Shown: positions 9,813 to 20,285, counted from the first letter of the stretch. The stretch is 64,000 bases of DNA from Hyphomicrobiales bacterium (GCA_026981645.1 JALSII010000021.1:16987-80986), one strand, 5' to 3'. Numbers and translations: made by a program. Notes: generated from the letters alone by a model not told the origin.

Positions 9813-11297
9813 TCACCACCATTTTTCCGGCGAGAACTCATCTCCCGCCGCCTTCTCAATGATCCGCCCGGCGGCAAACAGGGTTTCTTCATCAAACGGC
9901 TTGCCGATCAGTTGCAAAGCAAGCGGCAGCCCGGCACTGTCCTTGCCCGCCGGAACCGCAATGCCGGGCAATCCGGCCATGTTCACCGTGACCGTGAAAA
10001 TGTCATTGAGATACATCTTCACCGGGTCTGCCGCCATTTCCCTGTCGCCAATCCTGAACGCCGCCGAAGGTGTTGCCGGGGTCAGAATGGCATCCACTCC
10101 GTCAGCAAATACTTTTTCAAAATCCTGCTTGATGAGGGTGCGCACCTTTTGTGCCCGGACATAATAGGCGTCATAATAACCGGCCGAGAGCACATAGGTG
10201 CCAATCATCACCCGGCGCTTGACCTCATCACCAAACCCGGCGGCCCGGGTCAGTTCATACATTTCATCAATGGTCTCCCCGGGCACCCGAAGCCCGTACT
10301 TCACCCCGTCATAGCGAGCAAGGTTGGACGAAGCCTCGGCCGGCGCCACGATATAATAGGCGGGCAGCGCATATTTTGTGTGCGGCAGGGAAATGTCCGT
10401 GATTATGGCGCCTTCCTCCCGCATCCACTCAATGCCCTGTTGCCACAGGGTTTCGATTTCTTCGGGCATGCCCTCAAGGCGATATTCGCGCGGGATGCCG
10501 ATATTCAGGCCCTTGACACCGCGCGCCACGGCAGCGGCAAAATCGGGCACGGCCATGTCAACGCTGGTGCTGTCTTTTTTGTCGAACCCCGCCATTGAAG
10601 TCAGCATAATAGCACTGTCCTCAACCGTGCGGGTAATCGGGCCGGCCTGATCGAGCGAGGAGGCAAACGCCACAATGCCCCAGCGCGAGCAGCGGCCATA
10701 GGTGGGCTTGATGCCGACCGTACCGGTAAAGGCTGCGGGCTGGCGGATGGAGCCGCCGGTGTCGGTTGCCGTTGCCCCGGCACAAAGCCAGGCCGAAACG
10801 GCGCTGGCCGAACCGCCCGAGGAACCACCGGGCACAAGATTAGTGGAACTGTCCCTGCCCCGCCACGGATTGACGACCGGGCCAAAATACGATGTTTCGT
10901 TGGACGAGCCCATGGCAAATTCATCCATGTTGAGCTTGCCCAGCATTACCGCGCCATCGGCCCAAAGGTTGGCCGTGACCGTGCTTTCATATTCGGGCAG
11001 AAAGCCATCAAGAATATGGCTCCCGGCCTGAGTGTGGGTGCCAATGGTGGCAAACAGGTCCTTGATGCCCAGCGGCACCCCTTCAAGAGAACCGCCCTCG
11101 CCCCTGGCCAGTCTGGCATCGCTGGCAGAGGCCATCTTGCGCGCCTGTTCAGCTTCAACGCTGATAAAGGCGTTCAATTCGGAGTTGGCCTCCTCGATGG
11201 CACCAAGATAGGCATCCGTCACCTCAACCGAGGTGAAATCCTTGTTTTTCAGTCCCTGCCGGGTCGCGGCAAGGCTCAGTCGGGTCAAGTCAGTCAA
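9813..11297 (-). CDS. gatA: Asp-tRNA(Asn)/Glu-tRNA(Gln) amidotransferase subunit A
   Basis: GatA is the glutaminase of the GatCAB complex: it releases ammonia from glutamine and passes it through a channel to GatB. The 494-residue protein carries the amidase-signature triad Lys79 (in [10 protein letters not shown]), cis-Ser159 (in [11 protein letters not shown]) and Ser183 (in [13 protein letters not shown]). The start is TTG at 11297, matching the family N-terminus ([14 protein letters not shown]); there is no ATG nearby. It follows gatC by 55 bp and is followed after one base by a small conserved gene. Confidence 0.97.
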   Translation of the reverse strand: MTDLTRLSLAATRQGLKNKDFTSVEVTDAYLGAIEEANSELNAFISVEAEQARKMASASDARLARGEGGSLEGVPLGIKDLFATIGTHTQAGSHILDGFLPEYESTVTANLWADGAVMLGKLNMDEFAMGSSNETSYFGPVVNPWRGRDSSTNLVPGGSSGGSASAVSAWLCAGATATDTGGSIRQPAAFTGTVGIKPTYGRCSRWGIVAFASSLDQAGPITRTVEDSAIMLTSMAGFDKKDSTSVDMAVPDFAAAVARGVKGLNIGIPREYRLEGMPEEIETLWQQGIEWMREEGAIITDISLPHTKYALPAYYIVAPAEASSNLARYDGVKYGLRVPGETIDEMYELTRAAGFGDEVKRRVMIGTYVLSAGYYDAYYVRAQKVRTLIKQDFEKVFADGVDAILTPATPSAAFRIGDREMAADPVKMYLNDIFTVTVNMAGLPGIAVPAGKDSAGLPLALQLIGKPFDEETLFAAGRIIEKAAGDEFSPEKWW

Positions 11298-11352
11298 GTT
11301 TAAGTTCTTTCACATTTTCGCATCGGGAAAACAGGAAACCTGTCATGAAGGC

Positions 11353-11640
11353 CTATTCCACCACCTTGGGCACCATGAAAAAATTGTCCTCGCTCAGGGG
11401 CGCGTTGGTCACGATTTTTGACGCATATCCGCCATCGTTCACCACATCGGGGCGCAGGGGCTGAGTCATGGGGATGACCGAGGTCATGGGCACCACCCCC
11501 TCAACATCGACCTCATTGAGCTGTTCGACAAAGCCCAGAATGGTGTTGAGTTCGTCGGCGAGGGACGCAAGGTCCTGTTCATCAACTTTGATGCGGGCCA
11601 GATGCCCGATGCGTTTTACTGTATCGGTGTCAACCGACAT
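11353..11640 (-). CDS. gatC: Asp-tRNA(Asn)/Glu-tRNA(Gln) amidotransferase subunit C
   Basis: GatC is the small linker that wraps around GatA and GatB and stabilises the amidotransferase. The protein is 95 residues, the usual length, with the family patterns [35 protein letters not shown], and a C-terminal [10 protein letters not shown]...[17 protein letters not shown] strong ribosome binding site (AAGGAG) precedes the ATG. It heads the gat operon; the 185-bp gap to the divergent ruvX should contain its promoter. Confidence 0.96.
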   Translation of the reverse strand: MSVDTDTVKRIGHLARIKVDEQDLASLADELNTILGFVEQLNEVDVEGVVPMTSVIPMTQPLRPDVVNDGGYASKIVTNAPLSEDNFFMVPKVVE

Positions 11641-11825
11641 GGTGCGCTCCTTGCAATATCATTTGGGGAAGCCCCGGATGCTTTGCGCCCGAGGGCGTTT
11701 GATGACCTTGATTTGTTTGTTACAGCCCCAATTGTCCCCGCGCAACTGATTCTGCCACCGTGCTGCAAGCTCAGCCCATGATTTTACCCGTGACCGCCCG
11801 GATATTCCCTGATATGGGGCAGACC

Positions 11826-12293
11826 ATGACCTCACAATCTGAAAACGTCCACAACCCGCTGGCCGGCCTGCCCGCCTCCGGGCGCCTTATGGGGCTGGAC
11901 CTGGGCACAAAAACCATTGGTGTTGCCATTTCCGACGGCTTGCGCCTGACTGCAACTCCGCTTGAGACCATAAAGCGCAAAAAATTCGCCCACGACGCCT
12001 CCCGACTGCTGGAAATTATAACCAAGCATAATATTGAGGGCATCGTGCTGGGCCTGCCCCTTAACATGGACGCAACCGAGGGCCCCCGCGCCCAGTCGGC
12101 GCGCGCCTTTGCCCGGAATCTCTCCGGCAAGACCTCACTTCCCATAGCTCTATGGGACGAAAGATTGTCAACCAGCGCCGTAACCCGTACATTGCTCGAA
12201 GCCGATATTTCACGCGCAAAGCGGGCCGAGGTGGTGGACAAGCTCGCCGCCAGTTTCATTCTTCAGGGCGCGCTCGACCGGCTCGGCACCTGA
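11826..12293 (+). CDS. ruvX: Holliday-junction resolvase-like protein RuvX/YqgF
   Basis: RuvX/YqgF is an RNase H-fold nuclease needed for processing the 5' end of pre-16S rRNA in several bacteria, and was originally predicted to be a Holliday junction resolvase. The first strand [16 protein letters not shown] contains the catalytic Asp, VLGLPLNMD the second conserved region, and [11 protein letters not shown] the third acidic motif. The ATG at 11826 gives 155 residues; an ATG at 11814 and an ATG or GTG further upstream are in frame but would add unmatched residues. It is the first gene of a rightward run and is followed by the AEC transporter after 38 bp. Confidence 0.92.
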   Translation: MTSQSENVHNPLAGLPASGRLMGLDLGTKTIGVAISDGLRLTATPLETIKRKKFAHDASRLLEIITKHNIEGIVLGLPLNMDATEGPRAQSARAFARNLSGKTSLPIALWDERLSTSAVTRTLLEADISRAKRAEVVDKLAASFILQGALDRLGT

Positions 12294-12331
12294 GAGTTCT
12301 TTTCAACCCCTTGCGAACAAGCCCCTAAACG

Positions 12332-13270
12332 ATGCTCACAGCGTTCACTTCATTGCTGCCCATATTCTCCCTCATTGCACTGGGCTTTGTTTTGCGCAAA
12401 TCGGGCATTGTGCCATCCGAGCAATGGCGGGGCATCGAACTGGTGACCTTCTGGCTGTTATTCCCGGCCCTGTTGATTACAACACTGGCCACGGCCGACT
12501 TTTCCTTTGGCGAATTATCCGCCTTCGCACTGGCACTTTTTGTGATGGTTGTCGCTATGAGCCTTGTTGTCTGGCTGATGCGACGACCGCTGAAAAGAGC
12601 GTTGAACGTAAACGGACCCGCCTTTACCACTATTTTTCAGACTTCAACCCGCTGGCACGGATTTATCGCCCTGGCCATCGTCGACAAGCTGTTTGGCGCC
12701 ACCGGTGTTGCCATTCTGGCCATCGCTTTTGTGGCCATGGTGCCCTGGCTCAACGTCATAAATATTCTTGTGCTCACCGCCTATGCCGGAACCGGCAGGA
12801 CGACCGGCAGGGTCATCGCCGGAGCCTTGCTGCGCAACCCCCTTATCTGGGGCATCACCATAGGCATTATTGTGAAACTTATCGGGTTTGAAATGCCCGA
12901 CCCGCTTTTCACAACCCTTGACCTGCTCGGGCGCGGCGCCCTTGGCATATCCCTTTTGGCTATGGGCGCAGGCCTGAGCTGGAAGGCCATGCGTCACTCC
13001 GGTCGCGAAGTGGTGCTGGCCAGTTTTCTGCGCCTGTTGGTGACCCCGGTGTTGGCCCTTGGCCTGTCATTTGTTTTCAATGTTACCGGCATGCAACTGG
13101 TGATTATGCTTATCGCGGCATCTGTGCCTACCGCCGTCAACGGCTATGTGCTGGCCCGCACCATGGGCGGGGACGCCGAGCTCTATGCCGCCACCTCCAC
13201 TGCCCAGGTCATTGCCTCTTTTGTCACCCTGCCGCTTATCATCTGGCTGGCCATGGCCTATACCTTGTAG
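12332..13270 (+). CDS. AEC (auxin efflux carrier) family transporter
   Basis: A 312-residue inner-membrane protein with about ten helices in two halves, a layout typical of the AEC family (bacterial malate, malonate and other small-acid carriers, named after plant auxin exporters). The N-terminus LLPIFSLIALGFVLRKSGIVP and the C-terminal ASVPTAVNGYVLARTMGGDAELYAATSTAQV are characteristic. Substrate unknown. It lies between ruvX and pyrB, with 96 bp before pyrB, so it may be transcribed with ruvX. Confidence 0.87.
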   Translation: MLTAFTSLLPIFSLIALGFVLRKSGIVPSEQWRGIELVTFWLLFPALLITTLATADFSFGELSAFALALFVMVVAMSLVVWLMRRPLKRALNVNGPAFTTIFQTSTRWHGFIALAIVDKLFGATGVAILAIAFVAMVPWLNVINILVLTAYAGTGRTTGRVIAGALLRNPLIWGITIGIIVKLIGFEMPDPLFTTLDLLGRGALGISLLAMGAGLSWKAMRHSGREVVLASFLRLLVTPVLALGLSFVFNVTGMQLVIMLIAASVPTAVNGYVLARTMGGDAELYAATSTAQVIASFVTLPLIIWLAMAYTL

Positions 13271-13366
13271 GGACAGCCCCATTCCTTTGGGGGAAGTTCG
13301 CCAGGCACCCTTGCTCAGAACCATCGCATAATATAGACCGCTCAAAAATAGTGCCTCTGGAGCGAA

Positions 13367-14362
13367 ATGCCCGATAAGCAGAGCCAGAACCCTGCCACGA
13401 TACCTGCCGAAGCTGTCGGCGCCCCTCTCCCGTTCCCCCATCGCCATCTTTTGGGCATATCCGAGCTCAACCAGTTCGATATTCTCAACCTTCTCGACCG
13501 GGCCGAAGCCATGGTGCCCATTTCGCGTCAGCCAAAAAAGATTTTGCCCACCCTGACCGGCAAGACCCAGATAAACTTGTTTTTTGAGAGTTCCACCCGC
13601 ACACAAGCCAGCTTTGAAATAGCCGGCAAGCGATTGGGTGCGCTGGTCGTCAACATGTCGGTCAAATCCTCCTCGATAAACAAGGGCGAAACCCTGATTG
13701 ATACCGCAGCCACTCTGAATGCCATGCAGCCCGATGTTATCGTTGTGCGCCATGGCTCGGCCGGAGCCGTCGAACTGCTCTCCCAGAAAGTGGGCTGCTC
13801 GGTCATCAATGCCGGGGACGGCCCCCACGAACACCCCACCCAGGCCCTGCTAGACGCGCTGACCATCAGGCGACACAAGGGAATGCTCTCTGGCCTTACC
13901 GTTGCCATTTGCGGGGATATTACCAATTCCCGCGTTGCCCGTTCAAATCTTCTTTTGCTCGGAGCCATGAATGTCAGAACGCGGGCCATTGCTCCCAAGA
14001 CCCTGCTTCCGCGCGGTATAAAAAGCCTGTGCACCGAAGTTTTTACCGACATGGAAGAGGGTTTGAAAGACGTTGACGTGGTGATGATGTTGCGCCTGCA
14101 GCGCGAGAGAGTTTCCGGAAACATGACCCCTTCGGTGCGCGAATATTATCATTTTTACGGGCTGGACGCGGCAAAGCTGGCCCAGGCAAAACCCGACGCC
14201 ATCATCATGCACCCCGGCCCCATGAACCGGGGCGTTGAGATTGACCCCGCCATTGCCGACGGACCCCGTTCCGTCATCACCGACCAGGTGGAAATGGGGG
14301 TGGCCGTCAGGATGGCGGTGCTCGACGCGCTCCTCAACAAGGCGGAGCAAAACGATGGCTAA
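13367..14362 (+). CDS. pyrB: Aspartate carbamoyltransferase catalytic subunit
   Basis: PyrB joins carbamoyl phosphate and aspartate, the committed step of pyrimidine synthesis. The 331-residue protein has the carbamoyl-phosphate loop [38 protein letters not shown], and the aspartate-side motifs [11 protein letters not shown] and [12 protein letters not shown]. The N-terminus (about 30 residues, proline-rich) is longer than the E. coli enzyme but usual for enzymes that assemble with a PyrC-like partner. The stop overlaps the next gene by 8 bp. No pyrI regulatory subunit is adjacent, consistent with the PyrB-PyrC' class. Confidence 0.96.
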   Translation: MPDKQSQNPATIPAEAVGAPLPFPHRHLLGISELNQFDILNLLDRAEAMVPISRQPKKILPTLTGKTQINLFFESSTRTQASFEIAGKRLGALVVNMSVKSSSINKGETLIDTAATLNAMQPDVIVVRHGSAGAVELLSQKVGCSVINAGDGPHEHPTQALLDALTIRRHKGMLSGLTVAICGDITNSRVARSNLLLLGAMNVRTRAIAPKTLLPRGIKSLCTEVFTDMEEGLKDVDVVMMLRLQRERVSGNMTPSVREYYHFYGLDAAKLAQAKPDAIIMHPGPMNRGVEIDPAIADGPRSVITDQVEMGVAVRMAVLDALLNKAEQNDG

Positions 14363-15659
14363 GCCCCTGCTTATTAAAAATGCCCGCATCGTCGACCCGG
14401 CAACCGACTTTGACGCCATCGGCGCGCTGCTGGTTGAAGATGGAACCATTATTGAGCGCGTGACAGGCGAGCATCCCGGCGCGCCCGAAGGCGCAACCAT
14501 TCGCGACGCCAAGGGCATGCTGCTCAGCCCCGGCCTTGTCGACATGCGGGTATTCACCGGCGAGCCGGGCCACGAATACCGCGAAACCCTCTCCAGCGCC
14601 GCAAAAGCCGCCGCTTCGGGCGGAGTGACCAGCTTCATGTGCATGCCCGACACGCTTCCTGCCATCGACGATGGCGCAGTGGTTGATTTCATCATCCGGC
14701 GCGCTCAGGCCGAAGCCATTGTCAACGTACTGCCCGCCGCCGCCATCACCAAAGGGCTTGCGGGCAAGGAAATCACCGAATTCGGGCTGCTGAAAAAGGC
14801 GGGAGCCGTCTGTCTGAGCGATGGCCGCCATTCCATCCAGTCGGCCGCCCTGTTGCGCGCCGCTTTCACCTATGCCGCCAATTTTGACATGACAATCGCC
14901 CACCATGTGGCAGACAACAGCCTTGCAGGCGGCGGTGTTATGAATGCCGGGCTGTTTGCCACAACCCTGGGCCTCAAGGGCATTCCCGTTGAAGCCGAAA
15001 CCATTCCCCTTTCCCGCGATTTACAACTGGCGCGCATGAGCGGGGTCAAATATCACGCAGCCCAGATTTCCTGTTCCCGTTCAGTGGAAATTCTGGCGGC
15101 GGAAAAACAAAGCAACTCAAAAATTTCCGCCGGGGTCTCCATCAACAACCTGACCCTGAACGAGTTGGACGTGGGCCAGTACCGCACATTCTTCAAACTC
15201 TCCCCGCCCCTTCGCGCTGAGGACGACCGGCTGGCCACAATTGGGGGCCTGCGCGCCGGCACTATCGACACCATTCACTCCGGCCACGACCCCCAGGATG
15301 CCGAGGTCAAGCGTCGCCCCTTTGCCGAAGCCGCCGAAGGAGCCATCGGCCTTGAAACCCTGTTCGCCGCCGCCCTCAGGCTGGTTCATTCGGGCGAGGT
15401 GCCGCTGATGACCATATTGGGGGCCATGACCTCGCGCCCGGCTCAAATACTTGGCCTTAATTCCGGCCGCCTGCAAAAAGGCGCTCCGGCCGACTTTATT
15501 CTGGCCGATATTGACTATCCCTGGGTTGTAACCGAAAACTCAATTCTCTCGCGCTCCCAGAACACCAGCTTTGAGGGCGCGCGCTTCACCGGCAAAGTCA
15601 TGGCCACCTATGTGGCAGGAAACTGTGTGTTTGAGCATAATCGGGAGGCCACCGACTGA
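14355..15659 (+). CDS. Dihydroorotase-like protein lacking metal ligands (PyrC', PyrX)
   Basis: An amidohydrolase-fold protein of 434 residues that resembles type I dihydroorotase but is probably inactive. In active enzymes a His-x-His pair binds zinc in the segment GLVDxHVHxREPG; here that segment reads [13 protein letters not shown], with Arg65 and Phe67 at the two histidine places. The region that normally reads TDHAPH (catalytic Asp) reads SGHDPQ. Such inactive homologues are known in Pseudomonas and other bacteria as structural partners needed for PyrB. The 8-bp overlap with pyrB supports assembly with it. A catalytic pyrC is expected elsewhere in the genome. The start at 14355 matches the family N-terminus. 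Confidence 0.9.
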   Translation: MAKPLLIKNARIVDPATDFDAIGALLVEDGTIIERVTGEHPGAPEGATIRDAKGMLLSPGLVDMRVFTGEPGHEYRETLSSAAKAAASGGVTSFMCMPDTLPAIDDGAVVDFIIRRAQAEAIVNVLPAAAITKGLAGKEITEFGLLKKAGAVCLSDGRHSIQSAALLRAAFTYAANFDMTIAHHVADNSLAGGGVMNAGLFATTLGLKGIPVEAETIPLSRDLQLARMSGVKYHAAQISCSRSVEILAAEKQSNSKISAGVSINNLTLNELDVGQYRTFFKLSPPLRAEDDRLATIGGLRAGTIDTIHSGHDPQDAEVKRRPFAEAAEGAIGLETLFAAALRLVHSGEVPLMTILGAMTSRPAQILGLNSGRLQKGAPADFILADIDYPWVVTENSILSRSQNTSFEGARFTGKVMATYVAGNCVFEHNREATD

Positions 15660-16249
15660 TGGACACAGGTCTGCTGTTTGCAGCAATTCTTGGTTACGCC
15701 CTTGGCTCCATTCCTTTTGGCCTTTTGCTCACGCGCATGGCAGGTCTGGGCGATATCCGCAAGGTGGGCTCGGGCAATATCGGGGCCACCAACGTGCTGC
15801 GCACCGGCAACAAGGGAGTAGCTGCCGCAACCCTTGTGGCCGATGCAGGCAAGGCGGCGGTTGCAGTTCTCATTGCCCGCTACCTTTGGGGGGAAAGCGC
15901 AGCGCTAATCGCTGGTTTTGCCGCCTTTATCGGGCACCTTTACCCCATCTGGCTGCGCTTCAAGGGCGGCAAGGGGGTCGCTACCATGATTGGCGCGCTT
16001 CTGGCTTTGTCATGGCTGGTAGGCCTGATATTCTGCGCTGTCTGGGCCTTTGTTGCTTATACCCGGCGCTATTCTTCCCTCGCCGCCCTGACCGCCGCTG
16101 CGACTTCTCCCATTTTTGCCTTCCAGATTTCAGGCATGAACCTGGCCGCCACCACCGCCGCCCTTGCCTTGCTGCTGTTTTATCGCCACCGTGAAAATAT
16201 TTCGCGCCTGCTCAAGGGAGAAGAACCCAAAATCGGTGCCGGTAAATAA
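15659..16249 (+). CDS. plsY: Glycerol-3-phosphate acyltransferase PlsY
   Basis: PlsY is an inner-membrane enzyme that moves an acyl chain from acyl-phosphate to glycerol-3-phosphate, giving lysophosphatidic acid, the first step of phospholipid synthesis. The 196-residue protein has about five membrane helices and the three family motifs: GSIPFGLLLTR followed by VGSGNIGATNVLRTG, GHLYPIWLRFKGGKGVAT, and the final RHRENISRLLKGEEPKIG tail. Its ATG shares one base with the stop of the previous gene (TGATG). The pyrB-pyrC'-plsY-dprA-topA order is conserved in alphaproteobacteria. Confidence 0.96.
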   Translation: MDTGLLFAAILGYALGSIPFGLLLTRMAGLGDIRKVGSGNIGATNVLRTGNKGVAAATLVADAGKAAVAVLIARYLWGESAALIAGFAAFIGHLYPIWLRFKGGKGVATMIGALLALSWLVGLIFCAVWAFVAYTRRYSSLAALTAAATSPIFAFQISGMNLAATTAALALLLFYRHRENISRLLKGEEPKIGAGK

Positions 16250-16276
16250 AGCAGTATCGGGGGCTATGCACTGCAA

Positions 16277-17425
16277 ATGTACAGCATGAACGACCAAAAC
16301 CGGACAACCCTCTCCTTTGCCCAGCGCCGTTCATGGCTGCGCCTCATCCGCTCCGATAATGTCGGACCCGCAACCTTCCGTCAGCTTATCAACCGCTTTG
16401 GCGACGCCGAAACAGCCCTTGATGCCCTGCCAGACCTCACCTTGCGCGGCGGGGCCAGATCCACACCCCGCATTATTTCTTGCGAGCAAGCCGAAGCTGA
16501 AATGGAACAGCTCGATGAGTTGGGCGCGCGGCTGGTTGGACTTGGCGAAGACGATTATCCATACCTGTTGCAATTCATCCACGCTCCGCCTCCGCTTTTG
16601 GCAGTTATGGGCGCACCGCCACATAATAAGGGGAAAAACCTCGCCATTGTCGGCGCACGCAACGCCTCGGCCTCCGGCCAGAATCTGGCGGGGCGTTTCG
16701 CCGGTGATCTGGGCAGGCAAGGTTATATCATCGTCTCCGGGCTCGCCCGTGGTATTGACACGGCCGCGCATAAAGCAGCCCTTGGCACCGGAACCATCGC
16801 CGTGTTTGCCGGCGGGATTGATCACATCTATCCGCGCGAGAACATTGGGCTGGCGCAGGAAATTGTTGATAGTGGCGGCATGCTCATCTCCGAAATGCCC
16901 CTTGGTTCTGAACCGCGCGCCAAGGATTTTCCCCGCCGCAACCGGCTGGTATCCGGCCTCAGCCGGGGCGTGTTGGTTATTGAGGCCGCCCTGCGTTCCG
17001 GCTCGCTGATAACCGCACGACTGGCGCTGGAGCAGGACCGCGAGGTGTTTGCAGTGCCCGGCTCACCCATGGACCCACGCGCCGGAGGTACGAACAGGCT
17101 CATTCAGGACGGGGCCAGACTGGCAACCACCGCCGCCGATATTATCGAGGAACTGGCGGCAGTTGAGCCGCGCCAGTCCAACCTGTTTGCTTCAGACCAG
17201 ACATTGCCCTACCTGGAGGAGGAAGATGAAACGGTGGTTCAAATCGAGGTTTCAGACGAGGATCGGCAGAAAATTATCGACACCCTGAGTGTCACCCCAA
17301 CCCCGGTTGATGATTTGATTGCACGCTCGGGCCTGCCTATTTCATACGTGCAGAGCGTATTGCTCGAACTCGATCTGGCGGGCAGAATCGAACGTTCCTC
17401 AGGTCAACTTGTCGCATTGATATGA
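16277..17425 (+). CDS. dprA: DNA-processing protein DprA (Smf)
   Basis: DprA binds single-stranded DNA taken up by transformation and loads RecA on it; it is also widespread in species not known to be competent. The 382-residue protein has an N-terminal SAM-like helical domain (about residues 10-75), a Rossmann-like domain with AIVGARNASASGQNLA, SGLARGIDTAAHKAAL and the FPRRNRLVSGLS segment, and a C-terminal winged-helix domain (about 320-380) ending LLELDLAGRIERSSGQLVAL. ATG at 16286 is an alternative start three codons in. It sits 27 bp after plsY. The DprA winged helix is complete, so the gene looks functional. Confidence 0.94.
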   Translation: MYSMNDQNRTTLSFAQRRSWLRLIRSDNVGPATFRQLINRFGDAETALDALPDLTLRGGARSTPRIISCEQAEAEMEQLDELGARLVGLGEDDYPYLLQFIHAPPPLLAVMGAPPHNKGKNLAIVGARNASASGQNLAGRFAGDLGRQGYIIVSGLARGIDTAAHKAALGTGTIAVFAGGIDHIYPRENIGLAQEIVDSGGMLISEMPLGSEPRAKDFPRRNRLVSGLSRGVLVIEAALRSGSLITARLALEQDREVFAVPGSPMDPRAGGTNRLIQDGARLATTAADIIEELAAVEPRQSNLFASDQTLPYLEEEDETVVQIEVSDEDRQKIIDTLSVTPTPVDDLIARSGLPISYVQSVLLELDLAGRIERSSGQLVALI

Positions 17426-17705
17426 CACATTAACAGCAAATATTGCCCATACCCGATTGACACTGTGCAAGCCTTTCACCATGTTGCGCAACCATTCGGC
17501 CTTGATTTTCTTTCGTTGCTTTTGCCTGACAAAAAACGGCTCGGCCAGTGTGTGTCACCGATAAGTGGATACCGGTTATCGGACAATTGGCATGCTTGAA
17601 CATTAAGCTGGACTGTTGTTTTGGTTCATTTCAAAACATCAGGCAGTCTAGGTCACGCACATGAGTTTTTTGTGCAAAATCAATAATTTTCGGAGTATGC
17701 GCGGC
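17426..17705. other. Intergenic region between dprA and topA
   Basis: About 280 bp with no convincing reading frame. It holds the palindromic repeat described at 17558-17582 and, presumably, the topA promoter. An in-frame ATG at 17661 would extend TopA by 15 residues that match nothing in the family. Confidence 0.6.
17558..17582. repeat. Short palindrome with GTGGATACCGG core
   Basis: CCGATAA (17558-17564) and TTATCGG (17576-17582) are perfect inverted arms around GTGGATACCGG. Small intergenic repeats with a GTGGATACCGGTT core flanked by inverted arms are scattered in many Rhizobiales genomes. This is one isolated copy; transcription of the arms would form a hairpin. Family membership is from memory, not from a search. 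Confidence 0.45.
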
Positions 17706-20276
17706 ATGAAAGTGGTAATTGTTGAAAGCCCGGCCAAGGCTAAAACCATCAACAAATATCTGGGCGGTGACTATAAGGTAATCGCCAGTTTCGGCCATAT
17801 CCGCGACCTGCCCTCCAAGGATGGCTCGGTTCGTCCGGACGAGGATTTTGCCATGTCCTGGACCATGGACGCCGCTTCAAAAAAGCGCCTGAGCGAAATC
17901 ACCCGCGCCGTAAAATCCTCCGACGAACTGATATTGGCCACCGACCCGGACCGCGAGGGCGAAGCCATTTCCTGGCATATGCTTGAGGTGCTTAAAGAGA
18001 AAAAAGCGCTCAAGGAACAGCCGGTCAGGCGGGTAGTTTTCAATGCCATCACCAAGTCGGCAGTCACCGAGGCCATGGCCAACCCCCGCGACATCGACAT
18101 GCCGCTGGTCAACGCCTACCTGGCCCGGCGGGCGCTTGATTATCTGGTGGGGTTCAACCTTTCTCCCGTACTGTGGCGCAAACTGCCCGGTTCGCGCTCG
18201 GCGGGGCGGGTGCAGTCGGTTTCCCTGCGCCTTGTGTGCGATCGGGAAACGGAAATTGAAAAGTTCAAGCCCGTTGAATATTGGAGCGTCAACTCCAGTT
18301 TTGAACAGGCCGGAAAAGGTTTTGAGGCACGGCTTTATTCCCTGAACAGTAAAAAGTCTGACAAACACGACATCAGGACCGGTGAGCAGGCAGAGGCAAT
18401 TCGCGCCGCCATCCTCGCCGGAAGCCATGTCGTTCAAAGCGTTGAAAAGAAACCAACAAAGCGCAACCCCTACGCCCCCTTCACTACCTCAACCTTGCAG
18501 CAGGACGCTTCGGGACGGCTGGGCTTCGCACCGGCCCGCACCATGCGCATTGCCCAGCGCCTTTATGAGGGTGTTGATGTGGGAGGCGAATCCGTCGGTG
18601 TCATCACCTATATGCGTACCGACGCCGTGCAAATCGCCCCCGAGGCTGTCGGACAGGTGCGCCGCTCCATCTCCAAAAATTTCGGTGAGGAATTTTTGCC
18701 CGAAAAACCGCGTTTTTATCAGAGCAAGGCCAAGAACACCCAGGAAGCGCACGAGGCCATCCGCCCTACCGACCTGTTCCGCCACCCCGATACCCTCAGG
18801 CATATCGACCCCGACCAGCACAAGCTCTACGAACTTATCTGGCGCCGGACCATGGCCAGCCAGATGCGTTCGGCCGAAATTGCCCGCACCACCGCTGATA
18901 TCGCAGTTGAGGGCGCAGACCCAGCCATCATACTGCGCGCGGTGGGCTCGGTCATTACCTTCCCCGGCTTTCTTTCCGCCTACGGGGTTCAGGGGGGCTC
19001 CAGAAAAGACGACGAGAACGACAGGGAACTGCCCCCCCTTGCCGAAGGCGACAGGCCGACCTTGAAAGAGTGCAAAACCGAACAGCATTTCACCCAGCCC
19101 CCGGCCCGCTTCACCGAAGCCAGTCTCATCAAAAAGATGGAAGAGCTGGGCATCGGTCGCCCCTCGACCTATGCTTCGACCCTCTCGGTGCTTCAGGACC
19201 GCAACTATATGCGACTGGAAAAGCGCACGCTTGTCCCCGAAGACCGGGGCCGCGTGGTCACCGCCTTCCTCACTTCATTTTTCACCAAATATGTGGAATT
19301 TGATTTTACTGCCGGGCTGGAAGCCCAACTCGACCAGATATCCGCCGGTGAAATCCAGTATAAGGACGTGCTGCGCGAGTTCTGGACGGATTTTTCTGCC
19401 CACATCTCCGAAATCAAGGACTTGCGGGTTTCCGAAGTGCTGGACGCCCTCAACGAATTGCTCGCCGACCATATATTCCCCCCAAAAGAAGATGGCTCGG
19501 ACCCACGCCTCTGTCCCACTTGCAAAAAGGGACGGCTTTCCCTCAAGATGGGCAGATATGGTGCCTTTATCGGCTGTTCGGACTATCCCGAGTGCCGCCA
19601 CACCCACCAGCTGGCTCAAGCCGCCAACGGCAACACCGACACACCGGACGCCGATAGAGTGCTGGGCACCCACCCGGAAACCGGGCTTGATGTTGTTCTG
19701 AAATCGGGGCGCTTTGGCCCCTATGTTCAGATGGGAGATGGCAAGGAAGCCAAACGCACCGGCCTGCCCAAGGGCTGGACAGCGGAAGGCATGAGCCTTG
19801 AAAAAGCGCTGCAACTGCTCTCCCTGCCCCGCGAGGTTGGGCCCCATCCCGATGGCGGCGCCATGATTACAGCCGGGCTGGGGCGTTATGGCCCCTTTGT
19901 GCTGCACGAGGGCAAGTATGCCAATATACCTGATGTCGAAGAACTGTTCACCATCGGCCTCAATCGGGCCGTTGACCTCCTGGCCGCCAAGGCCGCTGGG
20001 GGCGGGCGGCGTGGTGCTGCAACCGTGCTCAAGACGTTGGGCGATCACCCCGACGGTGGCGCGGTGACGGTAAAGGATGGCCGCTATGGCCCTTACGTCA
20101 ATCACGCTAAAATCAACGCCACCCTGCCCAAGGGCCTCAAACCCGAGGATGTCACACTTGAAAAGGCGCTGGAAATGATTGCGGCCAAGGCCGCCGCCGG
20201 GGGCAAGAAGAAAAAATCCACCGCCAAAAAGAAACCGGCGGCGAAAAAGAAACCAGTGACCAGGAAAAAGGCTTAG
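17706..20276 (+). CDS. topA: DNA topoisomerase I
   Basis: TopA relaxes negative supercoils by a transient 5'-phosphotyrosine break. The protein is 856 residues. The TOPRIM domain opens it (MKVVIVESPAKAKTINKYLG, acidic ATDPDREGEAISWH), the active-site tyrosine is Tyr302 in VGVITYMRTDAV, a four-cysteine zinc ribbon (CPTCKKGRLSLKMGRYGAFIGC region, around 600-640) follows, then three Topo_C repeats each with GRYGP or GRFGPYV, and a lysine-rich tail. The start at 17706 has GGAG about ten bases upstream and matches the family N-terminus. Its stop lies only nine bases before the rnr ATG and in the same reading frame. Confidence 0.97.
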   Translation: MKVVIVESPAKAKTINKYLGGDYKVIASFGHIRDLPSKDGSVRPDEDFAMSWTMDAASKKRLSEITRAVKSSDELILATDPDREGEAISWHMLEVLKEKKALKEQPVRRVVFNAITKSAVTEAMANPRDIDMPLVNAYLARRALDYLVGFNLSPVLWRKLPGSRSAGRVQSVSLRLVCDRETEIEKFKPVEYWSVNSSFEQAGKGFEARLYSLNSKKSDKHDIRTGEQAEAIRAAILAGSHVVQSVEKKPTKRNPYAPFTTSTLQQDASGRLGFAPARTMRIAQRLYEGVDVGGESVGVITYMRTDAVQIAPEAVGQVRRSISKNFGEEFLPEKPRFYQSKAKNTQEAHEAIRPTDLFRHPDTLRHIDPDQHKLYELIWRRTMASQMRSAEIARTTADIAVEGADPAIILRAVGSVITFPGFLSAYGVQGGSRKDDENDRELPPLAEGDRPTLKECKTEQHFTQPPARFTEASLIKKMEELGIGRPSTYASTLSVLQDRNYMRLEKRTLVPEDRGRVVTAFLTSFFTKYVEFDFTAGLEAQLDQISAGEIQYKDVLREFWTDFSAHISEIKDLRVSEVLDALNELLADHIFPPKEDGSDPRLCPTCKKGRLSLKMGRYGAFIGCSDYPECRHTHQLAQAANGNTDTPDADRVLGTHPETGLDVVLKSGRFGPYVQMGDGKEAKRTGLPKGWTAEGMSLEKALQLLSLPREVGPHPDGGAMITAGLGRYGPFVLHEGKYANIPDVEELFTIGLNRAVDLLAAKAAGGGRRGAATVLKTLGDHPDGGAVTVKDGRYGPYVNHAKINATLPKGLKPEDVTLEKALEMIAAKAAAGGKKKKSTAKKKPAAKKKPVTRKKA

Positions 20277-20285
20277 GCTCAGTGT

